Source: Planctomycetota bacterium
GTDB lineage: Bacteria; Planctomycetota; Phycisphaerae; WQYP01
Direction of reading: 5' to 3'
Assembly (NCBI GenBank): GCA_023489375.1
Contig: JAMDCX010000019.1
Location: 1 to 10,042 of the forward strand
Length of the DNA: 10,042 nt
A program made the translations under genes and the position numbers. This document shows, piece after piece, positions 1-8,036 of this stretch; position 1 is the first letter of the stretch; each line of letters opens with the position of its first letter. The notes below the pieces were generated by a model. It saw only the letters and a program-made list of their open reading frames with translations. It was not told where the DNA came from and made no database searches.

Positions 1-7
1 GGTATTT

Positions 8-2809
8 ATGCAACGGCAAGGCTCTGTGTGCTTACTGAAAACCAACGGTGGCGGAAAAAAACCAATCCGGCTTGAAATTTCAGGGCGAAAATGTGCCCGG
101 ATATTTCTTATAGCGGCCGCAATTATGGCGGTCAGCTATTCATATAATCATAACGTGGCGGCGGATACGGCGACGAACTGGACCGGCGGCAGCACCACGG
201 ACAGCTTTTGGAATGATGCGGCCAATTGGTCCGCTGGAGTTCCGAATAATGGCACACCATCCGGCTCTGTTTATGAGGCCACTATGGGTACAACAACCAG
301 ACTTCCGGCGGATCTGGATGGAGGAACTTTCTCCGTGGGGCAGTTGACCATCACGTCCAGCGGAACCGTTATTACCAATTCCAGTGCCACCGCTTCCAGC
401 CTGACGGTTGATCCGTCCACCATGGCCACGGCGGTCGGTTCAACGATTGCCGGAAATATTGACGGCGGTACAGCCGGTGGCATAACGCTTACGTTCGGCA
501 GCGGCACTACGGCCGCTGTTACCAGCACAATTTCCGGCAATCTCCTGAATAACTTAACCCTGGTTCTTAATGAACCATCCGGAACATTAACGCTTTCAGG
601 GACGAACACCTACACCGGTGGAACAACGATTACCGCGGGAACTTTGAGCATAGCGGCGGATGCCAATCTTGGCGCGGCCACGGGCGGAATAACGCTGGCC
701 GGCGGAACGCTGCAAACTACCACCGGGATTACAGACAGTCGGGCGATTGCAGTGGGTGCTAACGGAGGTACGGTGGATGCGGATGGATCCAGTGACACTT
801 TTTCAGGCGTCATCAGCGGCACCGGCACGACGGGACCGTTGACACTGACTTCTTCCTCCACTTCAGCTGTGGGTACAATCATACTTAATGGTGCGGACAC
901 GTATTCAAACAATACAGATATAACCACAACGGGGACGGAATCGGGGGTTACGGTAGTGGCCGGAAATTCCGGAGCTTTTGGCAGCGGCGCGGTGGCTTTA
1001 ACTAATACCAGCTCGCTGACCACTGCGGCCACCACGCTGGAATCATCCACATATCATGATGCCTTCACCACCGGCATTACCGCGGCGGTACCGGAAGCAA
1101 TTAATATAGGCGGCTATAGTCAGGATGCCAATTCCACCTTAAATGTCGTGGCGTTTTCTTCGACATCATCAGCTATAACGGTGGATTCGTTAGTCGTGGC
1201 GGGAACAGCAACCGCCAGTCTGAACGGCACGGCCAATATTTTAGTGGTGAACTCCGCCCATTTAACGAATTTCGGCCAATTCCATGATTTTGATACATTG
1301 ACGCTTGTTTCCACCGGCGCCGCCCCCACCGGTGTTACCGCATCCGGAGGTTTATCTCCCACTGCTGCCGGCGCAACCCCGCTGGAAACCGGTGGCGTAA
1401 CTTATGGAACTGGATTCAGCAAAATTACCGCCAGTGAATTACCTTCCGCTTCTCCTGTTGATTTTTATGAAAAAGCCACATCCACCGGGGAAGTGGTTAC
1501 AGTGCAGACACTGTTTGCCGCGGATGCCACCAATGCCAACGCGAAGGCGGTCGGACAATATCTGGATAATAATTTCACACCGGACAGTAACGTTGCGGCC
1601 GGCACACAAAGCCTGCTGACAGCGATGAGTTCGCTTTCCGCCGCACAAATTGCGCAGGTATTAAATGAAATGACACCGGCGGTCTACAGCGGACTGGCCA
1701 ACGCCGCAATTCAAAACAGTACCTTCACGAGCCAGCAGGTCTATTCTGAAATTTCCAACAGCTTCGCTAATCCTGGATTTAATCTGGGTGGACTATCGCT
1801 TTTGCAGACCAGCCAGCAGGACCCCTTTGCGCAGTCGCTGGAATCAACCATGAATTTTACCGGCCGGCTGGCCGGCAGTTCCGTCAGCTACATGGATGCG
1901 ATAAATGACCCAACGGCTGCGAATCCAGGCGCAACAACGGGGAAATGGTCGGGGTTCGCCGCGGGAGAACTGGTTCTGGATCGATTGCCTCAAACCAACG
2001 ATGCGCAAGCGGCGCAACACCTGGAGAGCGGCGGCGTACTGACCGGCCTGGATTACAAACTTACGCCACAGCTGCTGGTTGGGGCCATGTTTAACTGGAT
2101 GTACACCGGTATGACGCTGGATTCCGCCGGATCTCGCCAAACCACCGAGAGTTACTCGCCGGGACTTTTTGCGGGTTACCAGCAAAAACATATTTTTGTA
2201 GATGCGATGGTTTCCTATACGTATAACGATTACAAGATTGATCGGAATATTGATATTCCCGGCACAGCGGCTACCGCGACTGGTGAGCCTACAGGAAATC
2301 AATATGATGCGTCGATGTTGGGCGGGTATCTGTTTCCAGTTACTTCCCATCTGAAAATCGGGCCGGCGGCCGGGGTGGGCTACACCCATGCGGGTATTTC
2401 CGGCTTTACTGAAACCGGAAGTCCTCTGGATATGACCGTATCCAAACAAGCGGTCGACTCTCTGCGCTCTCTGGTGGGGTTACAGGGACAGTATACGGTG
2501 CTTGCAACCCGCTATTTCCGCAACAATACCACCATGACACATCCCGTGTTAAGCGTGAGCCTGAATGCTTATTGGCAGCATGAATATTTGAATTCAGGAC
2601 GGGCCATTACTTCAAGCATTAACGGACTGAGTGGCGGATCATTTGTATTCAATACCGGTTCTCCATCGCGTGATTCCGCTTTAATGGGGCTGAGCGCTAA
2701 TGGCAGCCTGGGACATGGAATTACACTATTTGCCAATTATGAGTCGCAAATCGGGGATAAAAAACAATTTGCGCAAACCGTAATGGCGGGTGTAGCCGTC
2801 AGTTTTTAA
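8..2809 (+). CDS. Autotransporter (type Va secretion) with beta-strand-repeat passenger and C-terminal beta-barrel
   Basis: A 933-residue protein predicted to be exported by Sec and inserted in the outer membrane by its own barrel. Residues 1-52 look like an extended signal peptide: a basic stretch, a hydrophobic core near 32-44, and a likely cut after NVAA. The passenger opens with a W/NW-rich segment (NWTGG, then FWNDAANWSAGVPN, residues 57-80) typical of proteins with autotransporter-associated beta strand repeats. One clear such repeat lies at about 195-220 (LSGTNTYTGGTTI core) and a weaker one near 278-335. The passenger is rich in T, S, G and A. A helical linker around 551-575 (LNEMTPAVYSGLANAA) resembles the segment before autotransporter barrels. 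The barrel runs from about 645 (GKWSGFAAG) to the end and finishes with AVSF, a terminal Phe as in outer-membrane proteins. Its substrate or adhesion target cannot be told. The frame is open to the window edge, so a start upstream is possible; only 7 bases precede this ATG and no ribosome site is visible. Confidence 0.9.
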   Translation: MQRQGSVCLLKTNGGGKKPIRLEISGRKCARIFLIAAAIMAVSYSYNHNVAADTATNWTGGSTTDSFWNDAANWSAGVPNNGTPSGSVYEATMGTTTRLPADLDGGTFSVGQLTITSSGTVITNSSATASSLTVDPSTMATAVGSTIAGNIDGGTAGGITLTFGSGTTAAVTSTISGNLLNNLTLVLNEPSGTLTLSGTNTYTGGTTITAGTLSIAADANLGAATGGITLAGGTLQTTTGITDSRAIAVGANGGTVDADGSSDTFSGVISGTGTTGPLTLTSSSTSAVGTIILNGADTYSNNTDITTTGTESGVTVVAGNSGAFGSGAVALTNTSSLTTAATTLESSTYHDAFTTGITAAVPEAINIGGYSQDANSTLNVVAFSSTSSAITVDSLVVAGTATASLNGTANILVVNSAHLTNFGQFHDFDTLTLVSTGAAPTGVTASGGLSPTAAGATPLETGGVTYGTGFSKITASELPSASPVDFYEKATSTGEVVTVQTLFAADATNANAKAVGQYLDNNFTPDSNVAAGTQSLLTAMSSLSAAQIAQVLNEMTPAVYSGLANAAIQNSTFTSQQVYSEISNSFANPGFNLGGLSLLQTSQQDPFAQSLESTMNFTGRLAGSSVSYMDAINDPTAANPGATTGKWSGFAAGELVLDRLPQTNDAQAAQHLESGGVLTGLDYKLTPQLLVGAMFNWMYTGMTLDSAGSRQTTESYSPGLFAGYQQKHIFVDAMVSYTYNDYKIDRNIDIPGTAATATGEPTGNQYDASMLGGYLFPVTSHLKIGPAAGVGYTHAGISGFTETGSPLDMTVSKQAVDSLRSLVGLQGQYTVLATRYFRNNTTMTHPVLSVSLNAYWQHEYLNSGRAITSSINGLSGGSFVFNTGSPSRDSALMGLSANGSLGHGITLFANYESQIGDKKQFAQTVMAGVAVSF

Positions 2810-2820
2810 TTCAGCACTCT

Positions 2821-2824
2821 GAGG
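2821..2824 (+). promoter_or_regulatory. Ribosome binding site for the two-TM repeat protein
   Basis: GAGG lies six bases before the ATG at 2831, in the 21-bp gap after the autotransporter stop. The good spacing fixes the start and supports translation from a shared transcript. Confidence 0.7.
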
Positions 2825-2830
2825 TTTCCT

Positions 2831-4129
2831 ATGGGTGATCAGGTATCGGCCTCTCCACCATCCTCCAATGCCAGTGAAGTTCCGCACCCTCCTCCGGCAG
2901 CAACGTCCGGAATGACGGCGATGCGCGGGTTGCTGGTAGTCGTGGCATGGTTGATTCTAGGTGCGGCGATTATCACGGCCATGGTGCTGTTTGCCATGGC
3001 CCGGCGCGCTGTGGTTCCGACACCGTTGCCGCACGCCATATTGCTGCCGCTGATCATAGCCGGAGCGGCACTGATCCTGGCGCTGGTTTATTTTGCGCTG
3101 GCGGTACTTATCCGTGGGCAACTTCTGCAGATGAAATTAACACGCTTTATGGTCCGAAATCTGGATCATCATGTATTGCTTGTTGGCAACCTGGAGCGGC
3201 AACTGCAAGAAATGCGCCAGGTTATTGAATCGACCAATTCTACCGCTGTAAGCACAGTGCGACCGCCCGATGCTGAAGCGCCAGAATCGGTTCTCGTAAC
3301 TCCCGCTCCAGTGGCCCCGGCCTTATCCGCCGAGGCGCTGGCGCCAATTCAGGATCTGCTCATACAGTTACGCGATGCCGCACTGCTGTCCGAACCGCAG
3401 CGTCGCCAATGGGCTGCCGGGTTGCTGGAAAAACGGAAAGCCGCCATGGCGAAAGATGTGTACCAGGCCATGAATGCCGAGCAATGGAAAACCGCGGCGG
3501 GCCTGATTGCGAAGTTTCGAGAATCGGTGCCGGGAGACCCGCTGGCCGATACGCTGATGGTGGAGTTGACCAACAAACAGAATGAAAAAATTCAACAGGA
3601 ACTGAACCTGGCCAACGGGCGATTACAACAACTCATGGCCATCAATGCCTGGGATCAGGTGGAACAGATAGTTGAGACTCTGGAATCACGGTATGTAGAT
3701 AATACATCCGTGCAGGAATTGGTCAATCGGGTACAGCGCGAACGTGAGGCGTGGCAGCGCGAGAGTCTGCAATCCTTGATGGACGATTACAAAGATGCGC
3801 TGGATCATCGGCAATGGGTCCGGGCCTGCAACCTGGCCCAGCAGATACTGGAGCGCTATCCGGAAGATAAACTGGCGGACAAAGTCCGTGGAAATCTCTC
3901 AACCTTGCGACAGAATGCGGAAATTCAGACTCGCCATGAACTTGAAACGCAATACGCCGATTTAATCAAGCGGCGGCGGCATGAAGAAGCCCTGGCGATC
4001 GCCGAACGGGTGATGGAGAGCTACCCTGATTCTCCGACGGCTAAAACCATGCGGCAGCATCTTCCAAAATTGTTGGAAATAATCAAGCAGGAAAAAACGC
4101 GTCGAGAAAGCACCATGCCCAAAACCTGA
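2831..4129 (+). CDS. Two-TM membrane protein with four 55-residue helical (TPR-like) repeats
   Basis: A 432-residue protein of unknown function. A Pro/Ser-rich N-terminus (1-28) is followed by two hydrophobic helices at about 33-57 and 69-95 separated by a short basic and Pro-containing loop (ARRAVVPTP), so both ends are probably on the same, cytoplasmic, side. Residues 110-135 (LERQLQEMRQ) could form a coiled coil; 138-165 is a Pro/Ala linker. The C-terminal half, 207-426, is four tandem units of exactly 55 residues, anchored by W219, W274, W329 and H384. Each reads roughly as W/H, A, hydrophobic, long helix, YP or VP turn, then Leu/Ala. These look like helix-turn-helix TPR-type repeats with an extra helix, suggesting protein-protein interaction. 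The gene follows the autotransporter by 21 bp with its own GAGG site, so the two are probably co-transcribed; an assembly or tethering role for the partner is conjecture. Its TGA stop lies inside the target duplication of the adjacent MITE. Confidence 0.8.
   Translation: MGDQVSASPPSSNASEVPHPPPAATSGMTAMRGLLVVVAWLILGAAIITAMVLFAMARRAVVPTPLPHAILLPLIIAGAALILALVYFALAVLIRGQLLQMKLTRFMVRNLDHHVLLVGNLERQLQEMRQVIESTNSTAVSTVRPPDAEAPESVLVTPAPVAPALSAEALAPIQDLLIQLRDAALLSEPQRRQWAAGLLEKRKAAMAKDVYQAMNAEQWKTAAGLIAKFRESVPGDPLADTLMVELTNKQNEKIQQELNLANGRLQQLMAINAWDQVEQIVETLESRYVDNTSVQELVNRVQREREAWQRESLQSLMDDYKDALDHRQWVRACNLAQQILERYPEDKLADKVRGNLSTLRQNAEIQTRHELETQYADLIKRRRHEEALAIAERVMESYPDSPTAKTMRQHLPKLLEIIKQEKTRRESTMPKT
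3449..4108 (+). repeat. Four tandem 165-nt units encoding 55-residue helical repeats
   Basis: Protein residues 207-261, 262-316, 317-371 and 372-426 align without gaps. Position 13 of the units is W, W, W, H. Shared features are a run of Ala/Leu/Ile in the first helix, a YP or VP near position 27-28, and a charged Glu/Gln/Arg-rich third segment. The DNA is diverged, so this is an old protein-level repeat and not a recent DNA duplication. Confidence 0.7.
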
Positions 4130-4131
4130 TT
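4124..4131. repeat. Left 8-bp target-site duplication of MITE copy A
   Basis: ACCTGATT, identical to 4252-4259. It contains the last codon (ACC) and stop codon (TGA) of the upstream membrane-protein gene. The original target therefore spanned the end of that gene, and the insertion kept its reading frame and stop. Confidence 0.85.
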
Positions 4132-4251
4132 GTATCCGTTCACGGCCATATCGAAGGGCAGAGTTATTGCAGTTCTGGCATACCTTAAAGCGGGGGCACC
4201 CTTTGTGTGCAGGCTTTCAGCCTACGCGGTTGCCCCTTCGTGAGCGGTTAC
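4132..4251 (+). mobile_element. MITE-like element copy A (IS66-type ends, 8-bp target duplication)
   Basis: A 120-bp non-coding element. Its ends form 13-bp inverted repeats that match at 11 of 13 positions: 4132-4144 GTATCCGTTCACG against the reverse complement of 4239-4251, GTAACCGCTCACG. It is flanked by a perfect 8-bp direct repeat ACCTGATT at 4124-4131 and 4252-4259. A diverged copy lies at 9478-9598 on the other strand; about 54 of 66 columns match over the right-hand half. Ends starting GTAA with 8-bp duplications are known for the IS66 family, so an IS66 transposase acting in trans is the likely mover (inference). The inside contains nested stems: GGGGCACCC at 4193-4201 with GGTTGCCCC at 4228-4236, and AGGCT at 4211-4215 with AGCCT at 4219-4223. 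It sits between converging genes and could act on transcript 3' ends, but no T-run follows the stem. It encodes no protein. Confidence 0.85.
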
Positions 4252-4259
4252 ACCTGATT
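4252..4259. repeat. Right 8-bp target-site duplication of MITE copy A
   Basis: ACCTGATT directly after the right terminal repeat, identical to the left copy at 4124-4131. A perfect match suggests a fairly recent insertion. Confidence 0.85.
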
Positions 4260-4339
4260 GATGTTTAACGCGACGTAACGCCCGATCTGAAGGCGCAGCT
4301 ATCAGCATGGAGCGGCGACGGAGAGTGTGGATTCCGAAG

Positions 4340-6409
4340 CTATTCCTCTACCGGCGGCTTGTACTGAGCGGCGATCTTGGCCTGGATCATGGGCGGTACG
4401 GTTTCATAGTGTGAAAACTCCATGGCAAAACTGCCTTGACCGCTCGTAGCACTGCGTAATTGATTATCATATTGTCCCAATTCCGCCAACGGGGCCGTGG
4501 CACGTATGGCCGCCATACCCCCTGGTAAAAGGTCGGTGGAATTCACTCGCCCACGGCGCCCATTAAGGTCTCCGGTGGCGCTGCCAAGATGCGTTTCCGG
4601 AACGACCACTTCCAGGGTCACCATGGGTTCCAACAGCATGGGGTGGGCTTTTTGCATGGCGGCAAGAAAAGCATATCGGCCGGCGATGCGAAAAGCGATG
4701 TCCTTGGAATCCACCGGGTGGGTTTTACCATCATAAACAATTACCCGCACATCCTGCACCGGATATCCGCCGATGGGACCGCGTTCCAGAGCATCACGAA
4801 TTCCTTTTTCAGTGGAGGCGATAAAGGGTCCGGGAATGGCTCCGCCAAAGACCTCATTGACAAACTCAAAGCCTTTTCCACGCTCCAGCGGTTCAATGCG
4901 GAGGTATACTTCGCCAAATTGTCCCGCGCCGCCGGACTGCTTTTTATGTCGATAATGTCCCTCCGCATGTGCGGTAATGGTTTCCCGATAGGCGATACGC
5001 GGCGGAGCGGCAGTAACCTCAAGATTGAAGCGGTTCCGCATTTTTTCCAGCATTACCCGCAGATGCAGATCCCCTAATCCGTGGATAATCAGTTCATGGG
5101 TCTGCGGATCATGGGAAGTACGAAAGGTCGGGTCTTCTTCCGTAAGTTTGGCCAGCGCGGATGAAATTTTGGCGTCATCACCGCGAGTTTTCGGCGCTAC
5201 CGCCATGGAAAACATGGGTGTAGGATAATGCGGTAAAATAGCCCGCAGATTATTAAGCGCTGCCGGCGCATGGGCAATCTGGTTGACATGCAGATCATCG
5301 AGTTTAGCGACAGCGACAATATCCCCGGCATACGCCACCGGCGATTCTGGATGATCGCGCCCTTCCAGTTTTAAGACATGGCCGGCACGATGTGTTTTTT
5401 TATCTTCACCATAAACAAAGGCGGTATTAGCGTCCAATTTTCCCTGCAAAATCCGCATCATGCACAGCTTTCCGACATACGGATCCGTTGTAACTTTAAA
5501 TACATGCGCTAAAAAGGGAGCTGCGGGATCAGGTTTTATTTCCAGAGTTTCAGTACTTTCCGGATGCTCCGGCCCGGGACGCAGCAGCTTCTTGAAGCGA
5601 CCGGATACGGGCGACGGTGCTTCCGTCGCCAGAATATGCAGAAGATCATCAATGCCGACTTCTGTCTTGGCGGAAGTAAAAAGTATCGGCACAACATGCC
5701 CCGCATTCATCGCCTTGATAAAGCAGGCTCGCAGTTCAGCCGGCTCAATCGTCTGACCTCCGAGATACTGTTCCAGCCGGGCGTCGTCCATTTCGATAAC
5801 GGCTTCCACCATTTCACGATGGATGGTTTTGACATCGCCGAAATCCGCATTCCCGGCATCCCGATCAAAGCAGTCCACCACATCGTGCCCGCCGTTGCAC
5901 GGAAGGTTGATACAATGTAATTGGGTTCCGAACGTCGCGGTGAGTTGGGCCAGCACACCTGGCAGGTCCGAGGCAATATCCATTTTATTCACCACCAGCA
6001 TCCGCGCCAGTCCCATTTCCCCTGCGGCATGAAATAAGCGTCGGGTATTGTATTCCACGCCCTGCTGTGCATTGATGACAATAACCGCCGTTTCCACCGC
6101 CGGCATAGCGGCCAGCGCCTGACCAATGAAATCCGGATATCCCGGCGTATCGATAAGATTAATTTCACGATTTTCATAGTTGGCGAACATGACGGTGGAA
6201 TTGGTGGAATGTTTATGCTGGCGGGCTTCGGGTTCAAAGTCGGAAAGGGTATTGGTTTCTTCCACAGAACCCATGCGGGATATGACACCGCAGCGATGCG
6301 CCACGGCCTCTGCGAGAGTGGTTTTTCCAGCTCCGGAATGACCAATCAAAACGATATTGCGAATATCCTCCGGCCGATATTCGTGTAATCCCGCGGCGCC
6401 ATTATTCAT
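4340..6409 (-). CDS. Elongation factor G-like GTPase (EF-G paralogue)
   Basis: A 689-residue translational GTPase with the five-domain length of EF-G. G motifs are visible: GHSGAGKT (23-30), DTPGY (87-91), NKMD (141-144) and a TSAK near 250. The C-terminal two thirds match EF-G domains II-V, including the TEEDPTFR segment and a GIRDALERGPIGGYPV stretch in domain IV. It is not the canonical factor: the first motif is GHSGAGKT instead of AHIDAGKT, the third is DTPGYPDF where EF-G has DTPGHVDF, so the catalytic His position is Tyr, and the switch I region reads HKHSTNST in place of RGITI. These traits fit the known EF-G-like paralogue group whose precise role is unsettled; ribosome binding is expected. 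The start is supported by GAGGAA six bases upstream. It lies 27 bp after the glycosyltransferase, likely co-transcribed, and is divergent from rpsL-rpsG. Confidence 0.9.
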   Translation of the reverse strand: MNNGAAGLHEYRPEDIRNIVLIGHSGAGKTTLAEAVAHRCGVISRMGSVEETNTLSDFEPEARQHKHSTNSTVMFANYENREINLIDTPGYPDFIGQALAAMPAVETAVIVINAQQGVEYNTRRLFHAAGEMGLARMLVVNKMDIASDLPGVLAQLTATFGTQLHCINLPCNGGHDVVDCFDRDAGNADFGDVKTIHREMVEAVIEMDDARLEQYLGGQTIEPAELRACFIKAMNAGHVVPILFTSAKTEVGIDDLLHILATEAPSPVSGRFKKLLRPGPEHPESTETLEIKPDPAAPFLAHVFKVTTDPYVGKLCMMRILQGKLDANTAFVYGEDKKTHRAGHVLKLEGRDHPESPVAYAGDIVAVAKLDDLHVNQIAHAPAALNNLRAILPHYPTPMFSMAVAPKTRGDDAKISSALAKLTEEDPTFRTSHDPQTHELIIHGLGDLHLRVMLEKMRNRFNLEVTAAPPRIAYRETITAHAEGHYRHKKQSGGAGQFGEVYLRIEPLERGKGFEFVNEVFGGAIPGPFIASTEKGIRDALERGPIGGYPVQDVRVIVYDGKTHPVDSKDIAFRIAGRYAFLAAMQKAHPMLLEPMVTLEVVVPETHLGSATGDLNGRRGRVNSTDLLPGGMAAIRATAPLAELGQYDNQLRSATSGQGSFAMEFSHYETVPPMIQAKIAAQYKPPVEE

Positions 6410-6415
6410 GCTGTG

Positions 6416-6421
6416 TTCCTC
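6416..6421 (-). promoter_or_regulatory. Ribosome binding site for the EF-G-like gene
   Basis: On the minus strand GAGGAA is followed by six bases and the ATG at 6409. This is a strong Shine-Dalgarno sequence lying in the 27-bp gap after the glycosyltransferase stop. Confidence 0.75.
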
Positions 6422-7339
6422 GCATAAGATTCTAAATTATGGAATATCCCGGGGCGGCAGCAAGTCCAGGGGTATATCCGTATGTAATAACAGGGATTCG
6501 TAGAGCCGTTCCAGTTTTTCGGCGCTCGCTTCCCAGGTAAAATCTGATTGTACCAGCTTTTGCGCATTCTGGCGCATGGAATTCCATATTTCCCGGTTGC
6601 TTACAAGCTCCGATACCGCCCGTACAAAGGCGTCCATATCACCGTGTTCAATGATTACGCCGGCATGATGTTCTTCCACTTCATCAAAGTGGCATTCACG
6701 GGTCAGTACCACCGGCAGTCCGGCGGCCATAGCCTCGATGATGGCTGACGACGTATCCGCCTGATGGGCGGGAAGAATAAAAACGTCGGAATCCACAAGG
6801 GTTCGCCATTTTACCAATCCGGTCAATTCGCCGGTCCAGATAATATGCCCACCCAAACTATATTCCGCAATGATGGCATTCAACGCATCAATATGTGGTT
6901 TTTCCCCGCTACCGACCAGTACCAGCAAAATATCCGGATGCTCCCGGAGCAACGCGGGCCAATGCGGCAACAGGCGTTCCAATCCCTGGTGCGGCTCAAT
7001 GCGGCCAGAAAATATTGCCAGCGGGCGATCCGGGTTGCCAAGTGTGGATTTAATTTCTGATCGCCAGGAGCCGCGGACGGGCAGATTCTCACACAAGGCC
7101 GATGAAATGCCGTTGCCGATAACAATCTGTTTTAAATTCGCCGGAGCAAATGAATTTTTAGCTTCCGAAACAGTCAGATAGTGAAGGGCGGAGGCATGGC
7201 GCACGACGGAGGAATCATGAAGAAACCAGTTCACGGTTTTAAGCAGCCGTCCGCCAGTGGTGGAAATGCCCGGCTCTAATTGGCCGTGGGGGGTGAGGAT
7301 GTATGGAATTTTGGCCTGACGTGTCACGGCGGCGGCGTA

Positions 7340-7427
7340 ACGTCCGGGATGGTGACCCAAACCATGAATATGGACGATATCAAAATACTTCACGTTTTGC
7401 TGCAGGTACGTGCGCAAGTCCAGGCTG
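7340..7427. repeat. 88-bp exact tandem duplication, copy 1
   Basis: Bases 7340-7427 are identical to 7428-7515 with no spacer. The identity stops exactly at both edges (A at 7339 against G at 7427; A at 7428 against G at 7516), so no microhomology is left at the breakpoints. 88 is not a multiple of 3, so the glycosyltransferase frame is shifted. Confidence 0.95.
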
Positions 7428-7515
7428 ACGTCCGGGATGGTGACCCAAACCATGAATATGGACGATATCAAAATACTTCACGTTTTGCTGCAGGTACGTG
7501 CGCAAGTCCAGGCTG
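7428..7515. repeat. 88-bp exact tandem duplication, copy 2
   Basis: Second, identical unit directly following the first. In the minus-strand gene this copy is read first and in the correct frame; the next copy is then read one base out of register and runs into a stop at 7380. Confidence 0.95.
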
Positions 7516-8036
7516 GACAGAAGCCCGGAAGGTCGATCCGGAGTAAAAGCCCGAACCAAAACGTCCTGCGGGTGCAGATCAGCTAGACCATGCTTGAGGC
7601 AGGCTATAGACACTTCATGTTCCCGTGCCGCCATCGCTTCCGCCATGCCGCATGCGGAGGCTACACCAGGGCTACTGGCTATTAGATTATCCGGGAGCAC
7701 ATGGAGAATTTTCATGTCATATCGTTCCCGTTGCGATGGTACCGCCATGGAGTGGAACGCAACGGAACCATTCCACCAATCCATCTGAATTGCGACCACA
7801 GCGTTACCAATAAAATTATTTTACCAGACTGAGCCTATCGAGGCCAGTATATAACGAATCAATTAACGGGTGTGGTGAGGTCCTAACAAGTCGCCATGCA
7901 CGACGGGTACGGCCAGAAATTGTGGCCTGCAAATCAGGGTCTGCCTCCAGAGCATTCATTGGCAATACTGTATCAACGGTTCCTTGAGATTGGGACCGTA
8001 ATAACTTCCCGATTGGTATTATCATTGAATACTCCA

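Larger units (their letters stand above)
6437..7715 (-). pseudogene. Glycosyltransferase family 4-type gene, frameshifted by an 88-bp tandem duplication
   Basis: Removing one 88-bp copy gives a single 396-residue frame that looks like a GT-B fold glycosyltransferase (GT4-like), a cytoplasmic enzyme usually adding sugar to polysaccharide, glycolipid or protein. Visible in the restored protein: N-terminal MKILHVLP strand, GMAEAMAAREHEV (23-35), FDIVHIHGLGHHPGR (82-96), TPHGQ (112-116), NGI (172-174), FSGRIEPHQG (206-215) and IIEAMAAGLPVV near 296-307. The usual first Glu of the GT4 E-x7-E motif is not in place; Ala occupies that position with Asp beside it. As written, the frame from 7715 ends at 7380 after 111 residues. 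The remaining 300 residues stay open in another frame to 6437, where a TTG at 7471 or ATG at 7453 could only start a chimeric N-terminus. The gene is therefore interrupted, or the duplication is an assembly error. MKILHVLP at 7715 is the favoured start, with a weak GGGA upstream; ATG at 7748 is an alternative. Confidence 0.8.

Noticed and set aside
271..2449. Minus-strand open frames inside the autotransporter gene (112, 146, 80 and 201 codons)
   Set aside because: They are antisense to a strong coding frame with signal peptide, repeats and barrel. Their Val/Pro-rich composition is the mirror of the Thr/Gly/Ala-rich passenger.
4193..4236. Intrinsic terminator within MITE copy A
   Set aside because: The nested stem is good, but neither strand has a T-run after it. 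I list it as part of the mobile element only.
7380..7515. Programmed frameshift as explanation of the split glycosyltransferase
   Set aside because: The break is fully explained by the exact 88-bp duplication; there is no slippery heptamer or stimulatory structure at the junction.
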